DNA of 64,000 bases from Natronospira sp. Its GTDB lineage: Bacteria; Pseudomonadota; Gammaproteobacteria; Natronospirales; Natronospiraceae. Shown piece after piece: positions 59,608 to 64,000 of this stretch. The stretch lies in the NCBI GenBank assembly GCA_003558125.1, contig PWMQ01000073.1, positions 1-64,000 on the forward strand, given 5' to 3'. The position numbers and the translations under genes are program-made. The stretch's first letter is position 1. The number at the start of each line of letters is the position of its first letter. Under the pieces are notes generated by a model, which saw only the letters and a list, made by a program, of their open reading frames with translations, did not search any database and had not been told where the DNA came from.

Positions 59608-61056
59608 ATGCTTAAACCGGCACTGCAGCTAAAGATCGGCCAGAAACTGGCCATGACCCCGCAACTGCAGCAGGCCATCCGTCTGTTGCAGCTCTCCTCC
59701 ATTGAACTGGAAACCGAGATTCGCCAGGCGCTGGACAGCAACGTCATGCTGGAAAGCGAGGACAGCGATGACAGTGATGGCGCCGAAACCGGCCAGTCAG
59801 ATTCCGACGCCAGCCAGGACCGGGGCGGCGACAAAACCGAGACTAGCACCGAACCCGCCGTGGAAGCCCAATACGAAGCCCCGGAGTACTACTACGCCGG
59901 TGCCACCGGTGGCGGTTGGCAGGAGGAGATCGACGAAGACCGTCGGGCGGAGAACGCCGATGGCACCTCCCTCCACGACCACCTGCTGTGGCAGCTCGAC
60001 ATGGCCTCTTTCAGTGATCGGGACCAGAGCATTGCCCGGGCGGTGATCGACGGGATCGACGCCACCGGCTATCTGCGAGAAACACCGGAGGACCTCCGCC
60101 AGGCCCTACGGAACAGCCTGGAGGACCTGGAGGACGACGAGATCGAGATGGTGACCCGCCGGGTTCAGTGTTTCGACCCGGCCGGCGTCGCCGCCCGTGA
60201 CCTTCGCGAGTGCCTGCTGCTGCAACTGCAGGCACTGGCCCGGGAAGGGGCCGAGACCAAACTGGCGGAACAGCTGGTGCGGGAGCAACTCGACGGCGTG
60301 GGCCGGCAGCCTCTCGATCGCCTGGCCAGCCGCCTGAATTCGGATCCCGACAGTGTGCAGGAGGCGGTTCAGCTCATTCGCACGCTCAACCCTCACCCGG
60401 GTCACCGCATTCAGCCGGAAAGCACCGAATACATCGCCCCCGATGTGGTGGTTCGAAAGCGGGAGGGCCGCTGGACGGTGGAACTGAACCAGGAGGTGAC
60501 CCCCGGCATCCGGGTGAATCGTCTCTACGCCGACCTGGTGGCGAAACGCCAGGGTGGCGCCGACTCCCAGGCCATGCGCGGACAACTCCAGGAGGCCCGC
60601 TGGCTGGTGCGCAGCCTGGAGATGCGCAATGACACTCTTCTGCGGGTCGCCACGGCCATCATTGAACACCAGCAAGCCTTCATGGAACAGGGCGAGGAAT
60701 ACATGAAGCCCCTGGTCCTGGCCGATATTGCCGAGGCGGTGGATCTTCATGAATCCACCATTTCACGGGTGACGACCCGCAAATACATGCTCACCCCCCG
60801 GGGTGTATTCGAGTTCAAGTACTTCTTTTCGACCCAGCTTTCCCGTGAGGATGGCGGTGAGACTTCCGCCACTGCGGTCCGGGCCCGGATTCGCCGCATG
60901 GTCGGCGCCGAAGATCCGGCCAAGCCCCTGAGCGACTCCCGGCTGGCCCAGTTGCTCAAGGATGACGGCTTCCGGGTTGCTCGCCGGACCGTGGCCAAAT
61001 ACCGCGAAGCCCTGGGCATTCCGCCCTCTCACGAACGCAAGCGGGTCAACGCTTAG
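59608..61056 (+). CDS. rpoN: RNA polymerase sigma-54 factor RpoN
   Basis: The 482-residue sigma factor has the glutamine/leucine-rich activator-interacting region (1-50, QLKIGQKLAMTPQLQQAIRL), an acidic region II (about 50-115), the core-binding domain and the DNA-binding domain with the RpoN box ARRTVAKYRE at 458-467. It recognises -24/-12 promoters such as the one before pilA. The 119-bp upstream gap has a TATAAA-like stretch and little Shine-Dalgarno sequence. Confidence 0.98.
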   Translation: MLKPALQLKIGQKLAMTPQLQQAIRLLQLSSIELETEIRQALDSNVMLESEDSDDSDGAETGQSDSDASQDRGGDKTETSTEPAVEAQYEAPEYYYAGATGGGWQEEIDEDRRAENADGTSLHDHLLWQLDMASFSDRDQSIARAVIDGIDATGYLRETPEDLRQALRNSLEDLEDDEIEMVTRRVQCFDPAGVAARDLRECLLLQLQALAREGAETKLAEQLVREQLDGVGRQPLDRLASRLNSDPDSVQEAVQLIRTLNPHPGHRIQPESTEYIAPDVVVRKREGRWTVELNQEVTPGIRVNRLYADLVAKRQGGADSQAMRGQLQEARWLVRSLEMRNDTLLRVATAIIEHQQAFMEQGEEYMKPLVLADIAEAVDLHESTISRVTTRKYMLTPRGVFEFKYFFSTQLSREDGGETSATAVRARIRRMVGAEDPAKPLSDSRLAQLLKDDGFRVARRTVAKYREALGIPPSHERKRVNA

Positions 61057-61274
61057 GCCGGATGCGGATTGTCGCCTCCGGCCAGGGTTCCACTGGAACC
61101 TGACGCTGTAGCGCGGCAGTGACATCCCTGTTCCCGGCCACCGGGGCAGGACGCGCGAGCAAACGGCCCGTGACGATACGGTCGACGGGACGGGGAAATC
61201 TGATTGGCAATGAACGCGGGCCTGCCAAGCATTCCCCGCTTCCCCGCGGCCGCATCACGAGAGGAGTCCAGACC

Positions 61275-61625
61275 ATGCAAATGAACCTGACCGGCCATCA
61301 CGTGGACATCACCCCCTCCCTGCGCGAATACGTGGGCACCAAGATGGAGCGCCTTGAGCGCCATTTCGACCACATCACCGGCATGCACGTCATCCTGACT
61401 GTGGAACGCCTGAAGCATAAGGCGGAAGCCAAGGTGGACGTGGTGGGCAAGCCCCTGTTCGCTGACGCCAAGGAGGAGGATATGTACGCGGCCATTGACC
61501 GGCTGGTCGACAAGCTGGACAGGCAGGTCAAAAAGCACAAGGAAAAGCTCAAGGACCACCACGCCGCGCAGGTCGACAAGGCAGACCGCATGCCCCCCCA
61601 TCCGGATGAATTGGGCCCGAGCTAG
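61275..61625 (+). CDS. hpf: Ribosome hibernation-promoting factor, short form
   Basis: The 116-residue protein has the beta-alpha-beta-beta-beta-alpha fold of HPF/RaiA (MNLTGHHVDITPSLREYV; AEAKVDVVGKPLFADAKEEDMYAAIDRLVDKLDRQ) and no C-terminal dimerisation domain. It inactivates ribosomes in stationary phase. The ATG with AGAGGAG upstream is chosen; the longer frame is not coding. Standard place after rpoN. Confidence 0.94.
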   Translation: MQMNLTGHHVDITPSLREYVGTKMERLERHFDHITGMHVILTVERLKHKAEAKVDVVGKPLFADAKEEDMYAAIDRLVDKLDRQVKKHKEKLKDHHAAQVDKADRMPPHPDELGPS

Positions 61626-61647
61626 GCCCGGTTTCACAGCCACCAGC

Positions 61648-61677
61648 ACCGAGGCCGGCAATGCCGCCGGCCTCGGT
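61648..61677 (+). terminator. Hairpin terminator after hpf
   Basis: A perfect 12-bp stem (61648-61659 with 61666-61677) and 6-nt loop is followed by only two to three T. It is probably a terminator or 3' stabiliser for hpf, isolating it from ptsN. Confidence 0.65.
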
Positions 61678-61721
61678 TTCGGGCCGATAAGCCCAAACTT
61701 GAGCGCAGCACTGTGACAGGC

Positions 61722-61750
61722 TTGAGACGCAGACAGAGGAGGTCTAGACT
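61722..61750 (+). promoter_or_regulatory. Candidate sigma-70 promoter of the ptsN-rapZ-npr unit
   Basis: TTGAGA (61722-61727), a 17-bp spacer and TAGACT (61745-61750) lie 90 bp before ptsN and after the hpf hairpin. Spacing is optimal and both hexamers match at four positions. Confidence 0.45.
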
Positions 61751-61840
61751 GTGCGGCTTTTCCAGCCGCGCTGGTTTCATCATCCACTGTCGGTCGCGGC
61801 TCACCGAGCCCCCGGCAATACCGAATCTGGCAGTCAGACC

Positions 61841-62317
61841 ATGAAGATCAGCGAACTATTAGCACCGGAACGCATCCGGATTGCCGCCGAGGCCGGTGGC
61901 AAGAAGCGTGCGCTGGAAATCCTCAGCGAGCTGCTGGCGGACACCAGCCAGGACCTGAGCCGAAATCAGGTGTTTACCAGCATGCTCGGTCGGGAACGAC
62001 TGGGGAGTACCGCCATCGGCTCCGGCATCGCCATCCCCCATGGCCGCATTGAAGGCCTTGAAGAGAGCATCGGCGCCTTCATTCGTCTCCAGGACGCGGT
62101 GGACTTCGATGCGGCGGATGGTGCCCCAGTGGATATGCTGTTCGCACTCATCGTGCCCTCCCAATGCGCCGAGGAGCATCTCAATGCCCTCGCCGCTCTT
62201 GCCCATATGTTTTCTCACGCCGATTTCTGCGACATGCTCCGCAAGGCCGAGGGCCCAGAGGATATCTGCAAGCTGTTGCGTGGATTCGAGACCGAAGCCC
62301 AGCAATCCCCCGCCTAG
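61841..62317 (+). CDS. ptsN: Nitrogen PTS EIIA component PtsN
   Basis: The 158-residue EIIA-Ntr protein has the phosphorylatable histidine H67 in IAIPHGRIEG. It receives phosphate from NPr and regulates potassium transport, sigma-54-linked metabolism and other targets. ATG 61841 begins the family-standard MKISELLAPE; the upstream 30 codons are rejected. It belongs to the rpoN-linked PTS-Ntr cluster. Confidence 0.95.
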   Translation: MKISELLAPERIRIAAEAGGKKRALEILSELLADTSQDLSRNQVFTSMLGRERLGSTAIGSGIAIPHGRIEGLEESIGAFIRLQDAVDFDAADGAPVDMLFALIVPSQCAEEHLNALAALAHMFSHADFCDMLRKAEGPEDICKLLRGFETEAQQSPA

Positions 62318-62392
62318 GACTCCCTTTCCCCTCCCCCGAGCCCCCTTTCGGTCTGTTATATTGGGTGGCCGCCCGCCATCGGAGCGAGAGGA

Positions 62393-63250
62393 ATGAAACT
62401 CACCATCGTCAGCGGACTGTCGGGTTCCGGCAAGAGTGTGGCTCTGCACATGCTCGAAGACATGGGCTATTACTGCATCGATAACCTGCCCGTGGCGGTG
62501 CTCCGCAACTTTGTCCGCGAGACCGTCGCCACCGGCGACCCGGCCTACAGCCTGATGGCGGTAGGCGTTGACGCTCGCAACCGTCCCGAGGAAGTGGAGA
62601 CTCTGCCCGATCTGCTGGAGACCTTCGCCCAGGAAGGCATCCATTGTGAGCTGGTCTTCCTTGATGCTGATGAGGATGTGCTGTTGCGCCGCTACAGCGA
62701 AACCCGTCGGCGCCACCCCCTGGCCGGAGAGCAGCGGACCCTTCCCGACGCCATCCGGGAGGAACGCCGTATCCTGTCGGCGATTGCCGAGCGCGCCGAT
62801 CTGGTCATCGACACCTCTCGCCTGACCGCCAATCGCCTGCGGGAACTGGTTCATGATCGTCTGGGCCGGGAAGGCAAGACCAACCTCTCTCTGATGTTCG
62901 AAAGCTTCGGATTCAAGCACGGCGTCCCCCGCGATGCGGATTTCGTCTTCGATGTGCGCTGCCTTCCCAATCCCCACTGGGAACCCGCCTTGCGCCCCCG
63001 CACCGGACGAGACCAGGAAGTGATCGAGTACCTGGAAAAGTCGGAACTGGCCACTCGCATGGTGGGAGATCTGATTGATTTTCTGGACCAGTGGCTGCCA
63101 CCCTTTGAGGTGGGCAGGCGCAGTTATGTGACCGTCGCCGTGGGTTGTACCGGTGGCCAGCACCGCTCTGTCTACGTGGTGGATAAATTGGCGGCGCATT
63201 TTCGCGAGAAGTGGGGCCAGGTACTGACCCGCCACATCAGTCTGGACTGA
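62393..63250 (+). CDS. rapZ: RNase adapter protein RapZ
   Basis: The 285-residue protein has an N-terminal P-loop (GLSGSGKS at 8-15) and a C-terminal domain with the CTGGQHRSVYV motif. In E. coli RapZ guides RNase E to the GlmZ small RNA and so controls GlmS and amino sugar supply for the cell envelope. Whether GlmZ-type RNAs exist here cannot be told. It sits between ptsN and npr as usual. Confidence 0.95.
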   Translation: MKLTIVSGLSGSGKSVALHMLEDMGYYCIDNLPVAVLRNFVRETVATGDPAYSLMAVGVDARNRPEEVETLPDLLETFAQEGIHCELVFLDADEDVLLRRYSETRRRHPLAGEQRTLPDAIREERRILSAIAERADLVIDTSRLTANRLRELVHDRLGREGKTNLSLMFESFGFKHGVPRDADFVFDVRCLPNPHWEPALRPRTGRDQEVIEYLEKSELATRMVGDLIDFLDQWLPPFEVGRRSYVTVAVGCTGGQHRSVYVVDKLAAHFREKWGQVLTRHISLD

Positions 63251-63257
63251 ACAGAAA

Positions 63258-63548
63258 ATGAACGAACAGGCAAACCATCAGGCCGAGGCCGATGTAACCA
63301 TTTGCAACAAGCTGGGCATGCATGCCCGGGCGGCCACCCGCTTTGTCACCGAGGCGTCGCGCTTTCAATCGGATATTCGGGTACGCAAGGATCAACGGGA
63401 AGTCAGTGGCAAGAGCATCATGGGCCTGATGATGCTCGCCGCCAGCAAGGGCACTGACATTCATATCGAGGCCAGTGGCACGGATGCGGAAGCGGCCATC
63501 GAGCACTTGCGGCAGCTTGTTGAGAACCGCTTCGACGAAGGCGAATAG
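63258..63548 (+). CDS. ptsO: HPr-family phosphocarrier NPr
   Basis: The 96-residue HPr-like protein has the active histidine H22 in LGMHARAA and the SGKSIMGLMMLAA helix. It passes phosphate from enzyme I to PtsN. An N-terminal extension of about seven residues is present relative to typical HPr. It starts 7 nt after rapZ. Confidence 0.94.
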   Translation: MNEQANHQAEADVTICNKLGMHARAATRFVTEASRFQSDIRVRKDQREVSGKSIMGLMMLAASKGTDIHIEASGTDAEAAIEHLRQLVENRFDEGE

Positions 63549-63560
63549 AGGGGACGGGAT

Positions 63561-64000
63561 TTGAGCCTATTGCTGACCGGAATCGGCGTTTCCAGGGGCA
63601 TCGTCATCGGCCAGGCCCACGTGGCCGATGGCGAACCCATGGAGATTCTGGAGTACAACCTGCCTCGCGCCGAAATCGGCAGCGAGGTGGAGCGCTTTCA
63701 TCAGGCACGGGAATCAGCCAAGGCTCAACTACAGAACGTTCGCAAGCAGATTCCCACCGACGCACCCGCCGAGATCGGTGCCTTCATCGATACCCACCTG
63801 CTGATGCTCGACGACGAAGCCTTGTCCGAGGCAGTGGCAAGAATCATTCGGCAGGAGCAGTGCAATGCGGAATGGGCCCTGCAGGCTCAGCGGGACGAGC
63901 TGGTGGCCGTTTTTGACCAGATGGAGGACCCCTACCTCCGTACCCGCAGGGATGACGTGGATCACGTGGTCAGCCGGGTCCAGCGTCTGCTGATGCGGGG
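63561..64000 (+). CDS. PTS enzyme I (phosphoenolpyruvate--protein phosphotransferase), N-terminal part
   Basis: The frame is open to the right edge, giving 146 codons. It starts at TTG 63561, with GAGGGGA upstream, 12 nt after npr. The protein begins directly with the enzyme I N-terminal domain (LLTGIGVSRGIVIGQAHV; later FIDTHLLMLDD and the LRTRRDDVDHV region). There is no N-terminal GAF domain, unlike PtsP (EI-Ntr) of E. coli. It would phosphorylate NPr using PEP. The active-site histidine lies beyond the window. Confidence 0.88.
   Translation, partial: MSLLLTGIGVSRGIVIGQAHVADGEPMEILEYNLPRAEIGSEVERFHQARESAKAQLQNVRKQIPTDAPAEIGAFIDTHLLMLDDEALSEAVARIIRQEQCNAEWALQAQRDELVAVFDQMEDPYLRTRRDDVDHVVSRVQRLLMR

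Noticed and set aside
61057-61274. Possible sigma-54 promoter upstream of hpf
   Set aside because: A TGGCA occurs, but no TTGC follows at the required spacing.

Overview
The window is a housekeeping-rich chromosomal segment of a high-GC Gram-negative bacterium, almost certainly a gammaproteobacterium. It carries lipid A and Kdo genes (lpxC, kdsD, kdsC), LPS transport genes (lptCAB), a bc1 complex next to sspAB, and the rpoN-hpf-ptsN-rapZ-npr block. Gene order largely follows E. coli and Pseudomonas. Halophilic members of Chromatiales or Ectothiorhodospiraceae are plausible, but genus cannot be set from this sequence alone.

Region 1 (1-4900) is the end of a leucine/isovalerate degradation cluster: an enoyl-CoA hydratase fragment, the biotin subunit of methylcrotonyl-CoA carboxylase, HMG-CoA lyase and an SDR dehydrogenase. 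Every gene is separated from the next by a dispersed repeat. Region 2 (4900-13100) is a type IV pilus block: pilR, a sigma-54 promoter, pilA, pilB, pilC and pilD, followed by coaE, zapD and yacG. Region 3 (13100-39700, nearly all minus strand) holds a Nudix-ThiE-like fusion, secA, an M23 peptidase, dciA (plus strand), lpxC, and the complete dcw division/peptidoglycan cluster from ftsZ back to mraZ. Upstream of mraZ lie a sigma-70 promoter with three MraZ boxes, then rnpB (RNase P RNA), a TPR-sulfotransferase and rsmI.

Region 4 (39700-50050) has lpoA, yraN, diaA, a GlcD-type FAD oxidase and a small membrane methyltransferase-like gene on the plus strand. It continues with sspB, sspA and petCBA on the minus strand, and degS on the plus strand. 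Region 5 (50050-54900, minus strand) is ibaG-murA-hisG-hisD-hisC. Region 6 (55100-64000, plus strand) is yrbG-kdsD-kdsC-lptC-lptA-lptB-rpoN-hpf-ptsN-rapZ-npr and the start of a PTS enzyme I. The mlaFEDCB genes that often lie between ibaG and yrbG are absent.

The genes form a coherent envelope programme: precursor synthesis (mur, ddl, mraY), septal machinery (fts, zapD), lipid A/Kdo supply and LPS export, with regulators (MraZ, MraZ boxes, RapZ, sigma-54). RpoN, encoded at the right end, is the factor expected to read the consensus promoter before pilA. No mobile element with a transposase, no prophage, no CRISPR array and no dedicated defence system was seen. The most unusual structure is a set of non-coding dispersed elements bounded by inverted arrays of 7-bp units, plus GTRG-type REP repeats. 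All of these start within about 20 nt of a stop codon, except the heptad element downstream of murA, which abuts the murA stop codon.
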